This document shows positions 7,899 to 16,508 of a stretch of 44,417 nucleotides of DNA, one piece after another. Where the stretch lies: positions 1 through 44,417 of the forward strand of contig CAYGLV010000013.1 in the NCBI GenBank assembly GCA_964351025.1. The letters are read 5' to 3'. The notes below the pieces were generated by a model that ran no database searches, had not been told where the DNA came from, and saw only the letters and a program-made list of their open reading frames with translations. Every line of letters starts with the position of its first letter. Positions within the stretch are counted from its first letter, which is position 1. Both the position numbers and the translations under genes were made by a program. The stretch comes from CAYGLV01 sp964351025 (GTDB lineage Bacteria > Actinomycetota > Thermoleophilia > Gaiellales > Gaiellaceae).

Positions 7899-8854
7899 AG
7901 GTTGCGCCGCCAGAGCAGGAGCCCGAGCGGCAGCAGGAGAGCTGCCACGAGGTACGGGGCGAGCTGCTGCGAGGAGAGCTCCCTCCCCTGCGGTCCCGTT
8001 GGACCGCTCCCGAGCGCCACACGGGCGGCGGCGGCCAAAGCCTGGCTTTCACTCTCCGTGAAGACGCGGCCACCCAGAGCGGCAGCGAGATCGTCGAGGA
8101 GTGGACCGCTTCCCGGATCCGGGCGGTAGCGCTCCACCGCCCCGCCGGGGGTGAAGACCCGCTCGTCCGGGCCCCAGACATGGACGAAGAAGGGAACGAT
8201 ACGACCGCGGAAGAGCCGCGCGCGCACGGTACCGACATCCACCGGCAGGCTCTCCCCGTCCGTGAGCACGACGACGAGCCGACGGCGCGAGCCCTCGCCG
8301 AAGAAGTTGTTCGTCGCAAGCGCCGACAGGGCACCGAGGGCGGTTACGCGTCCACCCGAGCGGTCGGGCGGCGGACGCTCGATGCCGAGGGCGCGGTCGA
8401 GCGTGGCGGTGAAGACGTTCGCGCTCGTCGTCGGCATGAGGTGCGGCAGGAGCCGGTCGCTGAGCGAGGCCGCACCGAACGGAACGTCGGGAAGCGTCGT
8501 GCGCAGACCCTTGGCGATCGTCCGGGCGCGATCGAACCGCGTCGGCTCGCCCGGCTTCGCCCGCGCGAGCATCGAGCGCGTGATATCGAAGACGACCACC
8601 ACCTCAACGTCGGTCCGGCCGCTGCGAGAGGCGCTGCGCGAGACGACCGGCTGAGCCGCGGCGAGCCCGGCGAGCACGCCCACGAGCACGAGCGCCGTTG
8701 CCGGAACGAGCGCCGCGATCCAGCCGACCGGTGTGAGGCCCAGTTCCAGCGCGAGCGCGCGGCTCCGCCGCGCGGAGCCATACAGGGCTGCAAGCGCGAC
8801 GAGCGCGAGGAGCCCGACGAGCCCTCCGAGCGGCGTGAGAAACGAGACGTGCAT
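7895..8854 (-). CDS. VWA-domain membrane protein, BatA-like
   Basis: The 319-residue protein carries membrane segments near 8-25 and 43-67, a von Willebrand A domain starting about residue 80, and a C-terminal membrane helix near 296-313. The MIDAS-like motif reads D90-I-T-R-S94, with Thr in place of the first Ser of DxSxS. It is the last gene of the moxR operon; BatA-like proteins act with MoxR ATPases in folding or metal insertion of envelope complexes. The ATG lies 9 bases after the preceding stop. Confidence 0.85.
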   Translation of the reverse strand: MHVSFLTPLGGLVGLLALVALAALYGSARRSRALALELGLTPVGWIAALVPATALVLVGVLAGLAAAQPVVSRSASRSGRTDVEVVVVFDITRSMLARAKPGEPTRFDRARTIAKGLRTTLPDVPFGAASLSDRLLPHLMPTTSANVFTATLDRALGIERPPPDRSGGRVTALGALSALATNNFFGEGSRRRLVVVLTDGESLPVDVGTVRARLFRGRIVPFFVHVWGPDERVFTPGGAVERYRPDPGSGPLLDDLAAALGGRVFTESESQALAAAARVALGSGPTGPQGRELSSQQLAPYLVAALLLPLGLLLWRRNL

Positions 8855-8863
8855 CGCCCGGAG

Positions 8864-9493
8864 CTAGTAGCCGCTGCCGCTCGTCGCGGCGCCCGCGCCG
8901 CTCGCGACCACGTTCGGTCGCTCGCCACCCCCGCCCGCGGAGGTGCTGTCCGCGGCTTCCTGGAGCAGGCGAAGCACGAGCTCGACGTCGGCTCTGGCAT
9001 CTTCGCTCGCCGGAGCGAGCCGTGCCGCAGTGCGAAACTCGACGAGCGCGCGGCGCAGCAGCACGCCGGCTTGCTGGGAGTCGGCGCGAGCCTCCTCGAA
9101 CGAGAGAATGCCGCGGAGCAGGGCGGCGTGGGCGCGCTGTGCTCTGTGGCCGTCGCCGCGCTCGATGCGGGCGAGAGCCGCCTCCGCCTCGCTGCGCAAC
9201 GCGAGCTCGTGGGAGTTGCGCGCGGGCTGCCACGGAGTGGCGACCATGAAGCCGCGGACCGCCTCGCGGAGGGAGACGTCATCGCCGACGCCGAGCAGCG
9301 AGCGCGTGAGCCCGGCCGGTAGGCGCGTCTCGGCAGCCCAGGAGCGCGGCGGCGCCGGCCCGACCGAGAAAGCGACGTCGCCCCGCTCGATCTGCCCGCG
9401 CCAGCGCAGCGCGTCGAGCCCGGCGAGCCCGAGCACGAGCGCCAGCCCGAGGCTCGCCACCGCCGCCGCCGCGAGCAGGCGCCCGCGGGTCAC
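8864..9493 (-). CDS. Membrane-anchored helical (TPR-like) protein of the moxR operon
   Basis: A 209-residue protein with one N-terminal membrane helix (about 5-25) and an alpha-helical remainder, with segments such as LLRRALVEFRTAARLAPASEDARADVE that look like a tetratricopeptide unit. It ends in a Gly/Ser/Ala-rich tail. BatC-type TPR proteins occupy this place in related operons, so I infer a scaffold role in the periplasm-equivalent space. The GTG start overlaps the stop of the preceding VWA gene as GTGA. Confidence 0.72.
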   Translation of the reverse strand: MTRGRLLAAAAVASLGLALVLGLAGLDALRWRGQIERGDVAFSVGPAPPRSWAAETRLPAGLTRSLLGVGDDVSLREAVRGFMVATPWQPARNSHELALRSEAEAALARIERGDGHRAQRAHAALLRGILSFEEARADSQQAGVLLRRALVEFRTAARLAPASEDARADVELVLRLLQEAADSTSAGGGGERPNVVASGAGAATSGSGY

Positions 9494-10362
9494 GATGTCC
9501 TCCGACGCGACCAGGCGAGACGCCCGCAGACGCGCTCGTTGACGGCGAGCAGAAGCAGGAGCCCGGCCAGCGCAGTTACGAGCGGCACGGGGAACGAGCC
9601 GACGAGCGTCCGCTGCTCCTCGAGCCGGCTGTTTGCAAGCAGCTCGTCATTGCGCACGAACGCATCGGGGCCGACGAGCCGCCCGAACAGCTCCCGATCG
9701 CTCTCGGCAGGGAAGAGCGGCACGATTCGCAGGTCGATTCGTGCGCGTTCGTAGCGCACAAGCTCCTGCGTCAGCGGGCTCACATCGAAGAGCGAGTCGT
9801 CGAGATCGCTCACGAGCAGGACGGAGCCTCCGGCCGCGCGGGCCTGCTCGATCATCCGCCGTGCCACGACGAGCCCTGTCGAGATACGCGTGCCGCCTCG
9901 GAACGTCCCCGCCCACGGGCTCTGGAGAAAGCCGAAACCCTGCTCCCTGACCGAGCCGCCGGGCCTCGCCGGCGGCTCGAAGAAGCGCAGCAGCTGCCGC
10001 AGCTCCTCGCCGGGCGTGCCGAGCGGCAGCATCGCGTAGCCGGCATCGGAGTAGACGACGAGCCCGAGCCGCTGGTTGGTCTCGACGAGCGTGCGCAGGA
10101 CGCGCGCCAGCCGGCGGTAGCGCTGGGGGTCGACGCTCGTCGAAAGATCGAGAACGACGACGCCGCTGCCCGAAGCGAGGTACGTGCTGGCCCGAGGGCG
10201 CAGGTCACGGGACAGAAGGAGCGTGCCCACTGCAAACCCGAGGAGCCCGAGCGCGAGCACGAGCCGCAGCGCGGTGGTCCGGCGAGCGGGCCCGCGCAGC
10301 GCGGCGAGATCGGCGAGCGGGATCGCGCGACGCCGACGACCTGGGAACGCGACCGCGGTCAT
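9490..10362 (-). CDS. VWA-domain membrane protein, BatB-like
   Basis: The 290-residue protein has a basic N-terminus, a membrane helix (about 31-50), a VWA domain beginning VVVLDLSTSVD with a full MIDAS signature (D72, S74, S76), and a C-terminal membrane helix (LVTALAGLLLLLAV). It is the second VWA protein of the moxR operon, so the pair probably forms a heteromeric complex. The frame is open to 10824, but the ATG at 10362 overlaps the upstream stop as ATGA and gives the usual length. Confidence 0.86.
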   Translation of the reverse strand: MTAVAFPGRRRRAIPLADLAALRGPARRTTALRLVLALGLLGFAVGTLLLSRDLRPRASTYLASGSGVVVLDLSTSVDPQRYRRLARVLRTLVETNQRLGLVVYSDAGYAMLPLGTPGEELRQLLRFFEPPARPGGSVREQGFGFLQSPWAGTFRGGTRISTGLVVARRMIEQARAAGGSVLLVSDLDDSLFDVSPLTQELVRYERARIDLRIVPLFPAESDRELFGRLVGPDAFVRNDELLANSRLEEQRTLVGSFPVPLVTALAGLLLLLAVNERVCGRLAWSRRRTS

Positions 10363-11273
10363 GCGCTCCTCCCGAGCTCGCCACGCACAACCCTGACGAG
10401 CGCTTCGACGTCCGCGGGCGAGGGCTGGGCCGAGGACCAGGCGAGGTGGCGCGCCTCGTCGGCGCGGCGCGGGAGCTCCGCCGCACCCAGCTCGCGAGCG
10501 AGCCGCTCGAGGGCCCGCCGTGCCTCGGGCGAGCCGCCGTTCGCCGCCGACGTCTCGAGAGCGAGGTCGAGAGCCTGCTCGAGCCGAGTCGGCAGGTCGC
10601 CCGCGTCCTGCTCGGAGGCTTCGCGAGCGCGGGGTGGCAACGCGCGGAGCGCGAGCAGGACGGCGGCGACACAGAGCAGGCCCGCAGCTCCCAGCAGCAG
10701 CGCCCCGAGCAGCGCCGGAGCGATCCGGTACGAGACGGGAGGCAGCGCGCCCAGGTCGGCGCGCCAACGGGCGCGACCCACCTCCTCCTCGGTCAAGCGA
10801 GAAGCGACCTGGAAGGGCTGCCACGTGAACGTGTCGAAAACGCGCCCCGGCTGCACGCGCAGCCCGTAGTGCACGCGCGCGCTCGGGAACTGGAACTGCT
10901 CACCCGAGGCGGCCGGGAGGCACTCGATCACCGAGCACGTGAGCGTGATCCGGTAGGAGAGGCGCACGAGATCGCCCGACTCCGACACCTCCGGCCGCGG
11001 CATACCTTGCTGCTTCCAGGGCTCGAAGCTCGCGTCGATGCCTACCGACTCGGGTCTGACCACGCGCCGGTCGAAGAGCACGTCCACGCTCGCGACGACG
11101 GGGTCCCCGAAGAGAGACACGCGCGGCGCCACGGCCGCCTCGACCCGGACGGTCTTCCCCGAGGACGGCGGCGGCGCCGTACCTGACGTGCCGTCCCACA
11201 ACGCGAGCGCGGCGAGCGCAGCCGCGAGACCGACGGCGGCCGACGCGGCAATGAGCCGGCCCCTGCGGCTCAC
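10359..11273 (-). CDS. Membrane protein of the moxR operon, extracytoplasmic beta domain
   Basis: This 304-residue protein has a membrane helix at about 7-25, an extracytoplasmic region of roughly 150 residues with two Cys in LTCSVIEC that could pair, a second membrane helix near 190-215, and a helical cytoplasmic tail. It sits where a BatD or DUF4381-type gene is found in similar operons and may combine both roles. I recognise no specific family. The GTG start overlaps the DUF58 stop as GTGA, so the longer open frame to 11312 is rejected. Confidence 0.72.
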   Translation of the reverse strand: MSRRGRLIAASAAVGLAAALAALALWDGTSGTAPPPSSGKTVRVEAAVAPRVSLFGDPVVASVDVLFDRRVVRPESVGIDASFEPWKQQGMPRPEVSESGDLVRLSYRITLTCSVIECLPAASGEQFQFPSARVHYGLRVQPGRVFDTFTWQPFQVASRLTEEEVGRARWRADLGALPPVSYRIAPALLGALLLGAAGLLCVAAVLLALRALPPRAREASEQDAGDLPTRLEQALDLALETSAANGGSPEARRALERLARELGAAELPRRADEARHLAWSSAQPSPADVEALVRVVRGELGRSA

Positions 11274-12190
11274 GAGAGCTGCCTCCGCACGAACCGGCGC
11301 TCGTCGGCCCAACCGAGGAACGCCTGGAAGACGTGCTCGGCATCGTTGCGAGAGATGAGAATCGGTTCGATCCCGAGCGTGCGGCAGTCGGCCAGAAGAG
11401 CGCGCAGGCGCTCCTCGTTGGCCCGCCGGCGCTCCAACGCCTCCTCACGCGTGAGCCGGACGAGCCGCACCCGGCCGTGCGCGGCGGCGAACGGCACGAC
11501 CACTCCGTCCACGCTGGGGAAGCTCTGCTCCCAGACGGGGTCCTGGATCACGACGGGGACGATGTCCCACCGCAGCTCCACGGCACGCGCCCACGTCGCC
11601 CGAGGCGGTGGGACGAGGAAGTCGGAGAGCACGAACACGAAGCTGCCGGCGGGAACCGACCGGCGGTGGCCCGCGAGAAAGTCGAGGGAGCGCGCGACCC
11701 CGTCCGCCGGGGCAGCGGAGGTCGGAGCGGCGAGGCGACGCGCCTCGATCGCCCACACCTCGCCGTGGCTTCCAGGCGGGCGCCAGAACGGCTCCGCGTC
11801 GCGCTCCGCGAGGTCGAGGTAGCCGACGAAGCCGCGTGCCTTCGTCGTGCTCTCGGCGACGAGCTCGGCAACCGTCTGCATCGCCTCCGCCTTTCGCAGC
11901 CAGGGGAGGTCCGGCGCGGATGGTTCGGGCCTGCGGTCGCAGACTACGACCACCCGTGGCGCCTCCTCCGCAAAGCGCTCGCGCACGACGAACTGGTCGG
12001 AGTCGCGAGCAGCGGAGAGCCGGGCCGACGCCGCCCAGTCGATCGCGTCCACATCGTCTCCCGCGATGTACGGGCGCGAGCCGGCCACGTCCGAGCCGGT
12101 GCCCCGGCGCGCGCTGTGCATCGCTCCAAAGGCGAGTCCGACGAGCCGTCGGCGGGGAAGGAGCGGGAACGTCAGCTCGCGCAGCGCCAC
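11270..12190 (-). CDS. DUF58 domain protein
   Basis: The 306-residue protein matches DUF58: after an N-terminal ELTFPLLPRRRLVGL stretch it has the family core GSDVAGSRPYIAGDDVDAIDWAASARL (usually G-x-x-F-xx-xR-x-Y-xx-GD-xx-R-xIDW), VVVVCDRR (a VWA-like strand with Asp) and FVLSDF. DUF58 proteins accompany MoxR ATPases and are thought to be their VWA-fold partners. No membrane helix is visible, so it is probably cytoplasmic. The GTG at 12190 follows the moxR stop after one base. Confidence 0.88.
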   Translation of the reverse strand: MALRELTFPLLPRRRLVGLAFGAMHSARRGTGSDVAGSRPYIAGDDVDAIDWAASARLSAARDSDQFVVRERFAEEAPRVVVVCDRRPEPSAPDLPWLRKAEAMQTVAELVAESTTKARGFVGYLDLAERDAEPFWRPPGSHGEVWAIEARRLAAPTSAAPADGVARSLDFLAGHRRSVPAGSFVFVLSDFLVPPPRATWARAVELRWDIVPVVIQDPVWEQSFPSVDGVVVPFAAAHGRVRLVRLTREEALERRRANEERLRALLADCRTLGIEPILISRNDAEHVFQAFLGWADERRFVRRQLS

Positions 12191-12191
12191 G

Positions 12192-13214
12192 TCAGCCCTC
12201 GCTGCCTGGAAGGTCGAGCGCCGGCGGCGGGGCAACGCTCAGGCACTCGTCCCGGAAGCTCTGCAGCGCGCGCTCCCAGCCGAGCCTGCGCACCTCAGCC
12301 AGCATCGCGGGCGTGAAGATGATCCGGTGCCCGAGCACTGGGAGGAAGAGCCGCTCGACGTCGGCCGGGGTGACGTAGTCGCGACCGTCGAGGAGCGCCC
12401 AGGCCCGCACAGCCCGCTCGAGCGAGAGACTGCCGCGCACCGACGCGCCGATCGCGACCGTCTCGAGGTGCCTCGTGGCGCGCACGAGCTCGACGATCCA
12501 GCGCTCGACGAGCGGGTGGACGTGGACGTCGCCGACGGCGTGCTGGAGCTCGCGCACCTCCGCCACGGTGACAACGGGGCGCAGGCGCTCGAGCGGGTGC
12601 TCCCGCCTCTGGTCGCCGATCACCTGGAGCTCCTCCTCGAGCCCTGGATAGCCGAGCGCGGTCTTGATGAAGAAGCGGTCGAGCTGCGCCTCCGGGAGCG
12701 GAAAGGTGCCTTCGTGCTCGATTGGATTCTCGGTCGCGAGGAGAAGAAACGGCTCGGGCAGCGGGCGCGTCTCGCCGTCCACGGTCACCTGCCGCTCGGC
12801 CATCGCCTCGAGCAGCGCCGACTGCGTCTTCGGCATCGCGCGGTTGATCTCGTCCACGAGCACGACGTTGGCGAAGATCGGCCCGGGCCGGAACTCGAAC
12901 TCACGGCTGCGCTGGTCGTAGATCGAGAGCCCCGTGACGTCCGTCGGCTGGAGGTCGGGCGTGCATTGAATGCGCGCCGGGACGCCGCCGTCGAGCGAGC
13001 CTGCGATCGCCCGTGCAAGCACGGTCTTGGCGGTGCCGGGGACGTCCTCGAAGAGCACGTGGCCTCCGCAGGCGAGCGCACCGAGCACGAGCTTGATCTC
13101 GTCTCGCTTGCCGTACACGACGGTCTCGATGTTGTCCAGGAAGCGCGCCGCGATCGCCCCGGCGCCTGCGAGCCGTCCGGCCGGCGAGCTCAGGGCAGCC
13201 TCGATCCTCGCCAT
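12192..13214 (-). CDS. MoxR-family AAA+ ATPase
   Basis: The 340-residue ATPase has Walker A DVPGTAKT (about 58-65), Walker B VVLVDEIN (about 118-125), the sensor ATENPIEHEGTFPLPEAQLDRF stretch, and the C-terminal lid with PADVERLFLPVLGHRI. MoxR ATPases act as chaperones that insert cofactors or assemble complexes with VWA-domain partners. Here all partners follow in one operon (DUF58, a membrane protein, VWA, a TPR-like protein, VWA). TACACT 6 bases before the ATG suggests a leaderless message. It is the first gene of the operon. Confidence 0.93.
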   Translation of the reverse strand: MARIEAALSSPAGRLAGAGAIAARFLDNIETVVYGKRDEIKLVLGALACGGHVLFEDVPGTAKTVLARAIAGSLDGGVPARIQCTPDLQPTDVTGLSIYDQRSREFEFRPGPIFANVVLVDEINRAMPKTQSALLEAMAERQVTVDGETRPLPEPFLLLATENPIEHEGTFPLPEAQLDRFFIKTALGYPGLEEELQVIGDQRREHPLERLRPVVTVAEVRELQHAVGDVHVHPLVERWIVELVRATRHLETVAIGASVRGSLSLERAVRAWALLDGRDYVTPADVERLFLPVLGHRIIFTPAMLAEVRRLGWERALQSFRDECLSVAPPPALDLPGSEG

Positions 13215-13220
13215 GCGGAG

Positions 13221-13226
13221 AGTGTA
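13221..13226 (-). promoter_or_regulatory. Leaderless -10 element for the moxR operon
   Basis: TACACT on the minus strand ends 6 bases before the ATG at 13214. The 13227-13277 segment upstream is unusually AT-rich for the window (TTAACTCGCGATTAA on the minus strand). Confidence 0.5.
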
Positions 13227-13277
13227 GGCAGCCCGTGGTTTGACCGCGTTAATCGCGAGTTAAGTGGCTGCACCAAG

Positions 13278-14204
13278 CTAGACATTGAAACGGATGTTCA
13301 GCACGTCCCCGTCCTCGACGACGTACGTCTTGCCCTCGAGCCGCTGAAGCGCGCGGCGGGCGGCCTCGGCATGCGAGCCGCACTCGAGCAGGTCGTTCCA
13401 GCGGATCACCTCGCACCGGATGAAGCCGCGGGCGATGTCGGAGTGGATCGTGCCGGCAGCGTCGAGCGCGGTCTGCCCCCGGCGCAGCGTCCAGGCACGC
13501 GTCTCCTTGTCGCCGGCCGTGAAGAACGTGATCAGGTCGAGCGCCTCCGTCAGCCGGCGCACGACCTCGTCGAGCGCGGACACGCCGCCGTCGCGATACG
13601 CGGCTGCCTCCTCGTCGGGGAGCTCCGACAGCTCCGCCTCGAGCTTGCAGTCGATCCCGCCCGGTCCGTTCTCGATCGTGAGCAGCGGCTTGGTGGTCAG
13701 CGGCTCGAGCTCAGCCGGCAGCTCGTCCTCGTACTCCGAGAGCGGCCTCTCGGCCTCGATCTGGGCGAGGACGTCGCGCAACAGCTCGACCTCACGGCGC
13801 AGCGTCGCGTCGCCCGATTTCGCCTGCTTCTCGACCCGCTCGAGCCTGCGCTCGACGTGGTCCTGGTCAGCGACCAGCAGCTCGAGCATCAGAGTCTCGA
13901 TATCGCGGGCGGGGTTCGCGGCCGAGGAGAAGCCGTCCACGACGGCGAGCAGCGCGTCCACCTGGCGGAGGTTGCCAAGCAGCTCCTTGCCGGTGCCCGG
14001 GACGTCCACGACCCGAATCGTGGCCGGCGTGACCTTGCGCGCGCCGACGAGGACCGCGATCTGCTCCAGCCGGTCGTCGGCGATTTCGGCCATGCCCACA
14101 TGCTCCTTGCCGTAGTCACCACCGGCTCCAGCCTTCGTCAGCGCGTTGAACAGGGTCGTCTTCCCGGCGCCGGAGAGACCGACGATGCCGACGTCGAGCG
14201 CCAC
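13278..14204 (-). CDS. YchF-like OBG-family P-loop NTPase, compact variant
   Basis: The 308-residue protein starts with a P-loop GLSGAGKTT (9-17) and ends with an unmistakable YchF TGS domain (ITFFTAGDKETRAWTLRRG, GFIRCEVI, DGDVLNIRFNV). A coiled coil near 120-160 is typical. It differs from standard YchF (about 360 residues): the P-loop is GLSGAGKTT rather than NxPNVGKST, the G3 region reads DVPGTG rather than DIAGLV, and the specificity motif reads ENGPGG. It may therefore be a paralogue or a lineage-specific form with changed nucleotide choice. The GTG follows directly on the DUF3107 stop codon. Confidence 0.83.
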   Translation of the reverse strand: MALDVGIVGLSGAGKTTLFNALTKAGAGGDYGKEHVGMAEIADDRLEQIAVLVGARKVTPATIRVVDVPGTGKELLGNLRQVDALLAVVDGFSSAANPARDIETLMLELLVADQDHVERRLERVEKQAKSGDATLRREVELLRDVLAQIEAERPLSEYEDELPAELEPLTTKPLLTIENGPGGIDCKLEAELSELPDEEAAAYRDGGVSALDEVVRRLTEALDLITFFTAGDKETRAWTLRRGQTALDAAGTIHSDIARGFIRCEVIRWNDLLECGSHAEAARRALQRLEGKTYVVEDGDVLNIRFNV

Positions 14205-14432
14205 TTAGAGGCCGAAGCCGACCTTGGACTCGCGCTCGAAGCGCTTGACGTAGACGACCCGGGAGAGAGCCACGGTGTAGCGCCCGTCCTCGGCGTCGAG
14301 AGCGAGCGTGCCCGAGGCGCTCGCACTCAGGGAGCGCTCGAGCGCATCCGCCGCCTCGACGGTGACGAGGGCGCTCATCACCTGACCGCCGTCGAAGCCG
14401 ATCTCGACGCGGACGGAATCGACGTCAGCCAA
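14205..14432 (-). CDS. DUF3107 family small protein
   Basis: The 75-residue protein resembles actinobacterial DUF3107, of unknown function: it has a VRVEIGFDGGQ N-terminus, GRYTVALSRVVYVKRFE in the middle and the KVGFGL C-terminus. The open frame reaches 14486, but the best start is the TTG at 14432, which overlaps the end of mce by 8 bases and has a perfect GGAGGT 8 bases upstream (14441-14446). That start gives exactly the family length. It lies between mce and the YchF-like gene in one operon. Confidence 0.78.
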   Translation of the reverse strand: MADVDSVRVEIGFDGGQVMSALVTVEAADALERSLSASASGTLALDAEDGRYTVALSRVVYVKRFERESKVGFGL

Positions 14433-14829
14433 GGGAAACCACCTCCGTGAGGACGCCGTGGACGGCGTCGGGATGAACGAATGCAACCTCGAGACCGAAG
14501 AGGCCCGGACGTGGAACCTCGTCGATCAGCTGGGCGCCCGCGGCGATGAGCTCGGCGAGCGCAACCGCGACATCCTCCACCTCGTAGGCGACGTGGTGCA
14601 TGCCCGGCCCGCGGCCGGCGAGAAAGCGGCCGACCGGAGTGTCCTTGCCGGTCGGCGCCAGCAGCTCGACACGAGAATCGCCCATCAACACCGCGGCGGC
14701 CTCGACTCCCATGTGCGGGACGACCGCGCGGTGCTCGAGCTCAGCCGAGAAGAGGCGTCGATACGTGTCGAGCGCCTCGTCCAGATCCGGAACGGCGACG
14801 CCGAGGTGATGGATCCCGCGGGCGCGCAT
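14425..14829 (-). CDS. mce: Methylmalonyl-CoA epimerase
   Basis: The 134-residue protein is a glyoxalase-fold (VOC) enzyme with the epimerase pattern: GIHHLGVAVPDL at the N-terminus (first metal His), GPGMHHVAYEV in the middle (second metal His), and GLEVAFVHP near the end. It interconverts (R)- and (S)-methylmalonyl-CoA in propionate metabolism. The ATG at 14829 gives the standard start, and TAGCAT lies 8 bases upstream. No mutase or carboxylase subunit is adjacent. It is the first gene of an operon with DUF3107 and the YchF-like gene. Confidence 0.88.
   Translation of the reverse strand: MRARGIHHLGVAVPDLDEALDTYRRLFSAELEHRAVVPHMGVEAAAVLMGDSRVELLAPTGKDTPVGRFLAGRGPGMHHVAYEVEDVAVALAELIAAGAQLIDEVPRPGLFGLEVAFVHPDAVHGVLTEVVSLG
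14441..14446 (-). promoter_or_regulatory. Shine-Dalgarno fixing the TTG start of DUF3107
   Basis: GGAGGT on the minus strand, 8 bases before the TTG at 14432, lies inside the end of the mce coding region. Confidence 0.7.
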
Positions 14830-14837
14830 CGCCCGCG

Positions 14838-14843
14838 ATGCTA
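14838..14843 (-). promoter_or_regulatory. Leaderless -10 element for mce
   Basis: TAGCAT on the minus strand ends 8 bases before the ATG at 14829. Confidence 0.4.
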
Positions 14844-14847
14844 GACG

Positions 14848-14906
14848 AACGGCGTCCTGCGGCCGCCGTTCCTCCATGAAGGCGCCTTGGCTACAGCTTC
14901 GGCGCC
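14848..14906 (-). terminator. Candidate ftsH terminator hairpins
   Basis: Two inverted repeats lie between the ftsH stop and the mce promoter: GGCGCC at 14881-14886 with 14901-14906, and AACGGCG/CGCCGTT at 14848-14854 with 14864-14870. Neither has a U tract. Confidence 0.35.
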
Positions 14907-14940
14907 GAGGTTGGAGCGACGAAGCGTCCCTACGCCCGCC

Positions 14941-16488
14941 TCACGTGGACCGCCCCAGAGAATCGGCCGCCGCAGGCGGGTGATTCTCCAGGATGCGGAC
15001 GGTGCCGACCGTCTCCGAAGAGCGCGACTCCTGCTCGACCTCGACGAGCAGCGCGAGCATCTCATCGCGCAGGAGTGTCTCCTTCTCCAGGAGGGCGTGG
15101 GCGAGCCGGTCGAGGGCGGCGCGATGCTTGGTGATCAGGCGCTGCGCCTCCGCGTACGCGTGGTCTGTGAGACGGGCCTGCTCGGAATCGCGCAGCCGTT
15201 TTGACTCCTCCGAGAGCGCGTAGTTGTCTGCGCGCATCGTGCGAGACTCGGCGACCTCGGACATGCCGTACTCGAAGACCATCGAGCGCGCGAGATCGGT
15301 GACCCGCTCGAGGTCGTTCGCGGCGCCGTTCGTGATCCGCCCGAAGACGACCTGCTCGGCCGCGCGGCCGGCGAGGTAGACCTTCATCAGGTCGACGAAC
15401 TCCTCGCGGGTGTGCAGATAGCGGTCTTCGGTCGGCATGTTGAGCGTGTAGCCGAGCGCCTGCCCGCGGGCGACGATCGTCACCTTCTGGGCCGGGAAGA
15501 GACCGCCCATCAAGTGGCTCATGAGCGCGTGCCCGGCCTCGTGGTAGGCGAGGATTCGCTTCTCCTTTTCCGTGACGACGCGACGCTGCTGGAGGCCGGC
15601 GACGACGCGCTCCATCGCCCCGTCGAAGTCGTGCTGCGTGATCGTCGTACGCTCCTCGCGACCGGCGAAGATCGCCGCCTCGTTGCAGATGTTGGCGAGG
15701 TCGGCCCCCGTGAGCCCCGACGTCTGGCGCGCGATCAGGTTGAGATCGATGTCGCCGTCGAGCGGCTTGCCGCGGCTGTGGACCTTGAGAATCGCTTCAC
15801 GTCCGGCAAGGTCCGGAGGCGAGACGAGCACCTGGCGGTCGAAGCGGCCCGGTCGCAGCAACGCCGCATCGAGGTCCTGCAACCGGTTGGAGGCGCCCAT
15901 CACGACAACCTGGTCGCGCTCGCCGAAGCCGTCCAGCTCGACGAGCAACTGGTTCAGTGTCTGGTCGTGCTCGCGGTTGAACCCGGTCCCCGAGCGCGAC
16001 GTGCCGACGGCGTCGAGCTCGTCGATGAAGATGATCGAGGGGGCGTGCTTGCGCGCTTCGGTGAAGAGCTTGCGGATGCGCGAGGCGCCAAGGCCCGCGA
16101 ACATCTCGACGAAAGCCGAGGCGCTCTGCGAATAGAAGCGGGCGCCCGACTCGTTCGCGACCGCCTTTGCGAGCAGCGTCTTCCCGGTTCCCGGCGGGCC
16201 GTAGAGGAGGATCCCTTTGGGCACACGGGCCCCGAGGCGCTCGAACCGCTCCGGGCTGCGCAAGAAGTCCACGACCTCCTGCAGCTCGGCTTTTGCCTCC
16301 TCGAGCCCGGCGACGTCGGCCCACGTGACTGTCGAGCCGGAGCTGGCCTCCGGTGTGCTCGGCTTGACACGTGGCATGTACTGCAGCGTCCGCCACAGCA
16401 GGTAGATGATCAGGCCGAAGAAGATCAGCGGCAGCCAGGTCAGCGTCCACTGACCCGCTTCGTGCAGGAACTGGCCCACGTCAGGCAT
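14941..16488 (-). CDS. ftsH: FtsH-type membrane AAA+ metalloprotease, short form
   Basis: The 515-residue protein has one membrane helix (about 14-33), an AAA+ module with Walker A GPPGTGKT (97-104), the pore loop FVEMF (about 126-130), Walker B IIFIDELDAVG, and a zinc protease domain with HEAGH (316-320) and the downstream GAANDLERVT Asp ligand. All catalytic residues are present. Standard FtsH is 600-650 residues with two membrane helices around an extracytoplasmic domain; here the first helix and that domain are absent, so the N-terminus would start outside and cross once. The ATG has AGAGG 5 bases upstream. Confidence 0.93.
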   Translation of the reverse strand: MPDVGQFLHEAGQWTLTWLPLIFFGLIIYLLWRTLQYMPRVKPSTPEASSGSTVTWADVAGLEEAKAELQEVVDFLRSPERFERLGARVPKGILLYGPPGTGKTLLAKAVANESGARFYSQSASAFVEMFAGLGASRIRKLFTEARKHAPSIIFIDELDAVGTSRSGTGFNREHDQTLNQLLVELDGFGERDQVVVMGASNRLQDLDAALLRPGRFDRQVLVSPPDLAGREAILKVHSRGKPLDGDIDLNLIARQTSGLTGADLANICNEAAIFAGREERTTITQHDFDGAMERVVAGLQQRRVVTEKEKRILAYHEAGHALMSHLMGGLFPAQKVTIVARGQALGYTLNMPTEDRYLHTREEFVDLMKVYLAGRAAEQVVFGRITNGAANDLERVTDLARSMVFEYGMSEVAESRTMRADNYALSEESKRLRDSEQARLTDHAYAEAQRLITKHRAALDRLAHALLEKETLLRDEMLALLVEVEQESRSSETVGTVRILENHPPAAADSLGRST

Positions 16489-16508
16489 CCAGGCCTCTCA
16501 TCGGCAGC

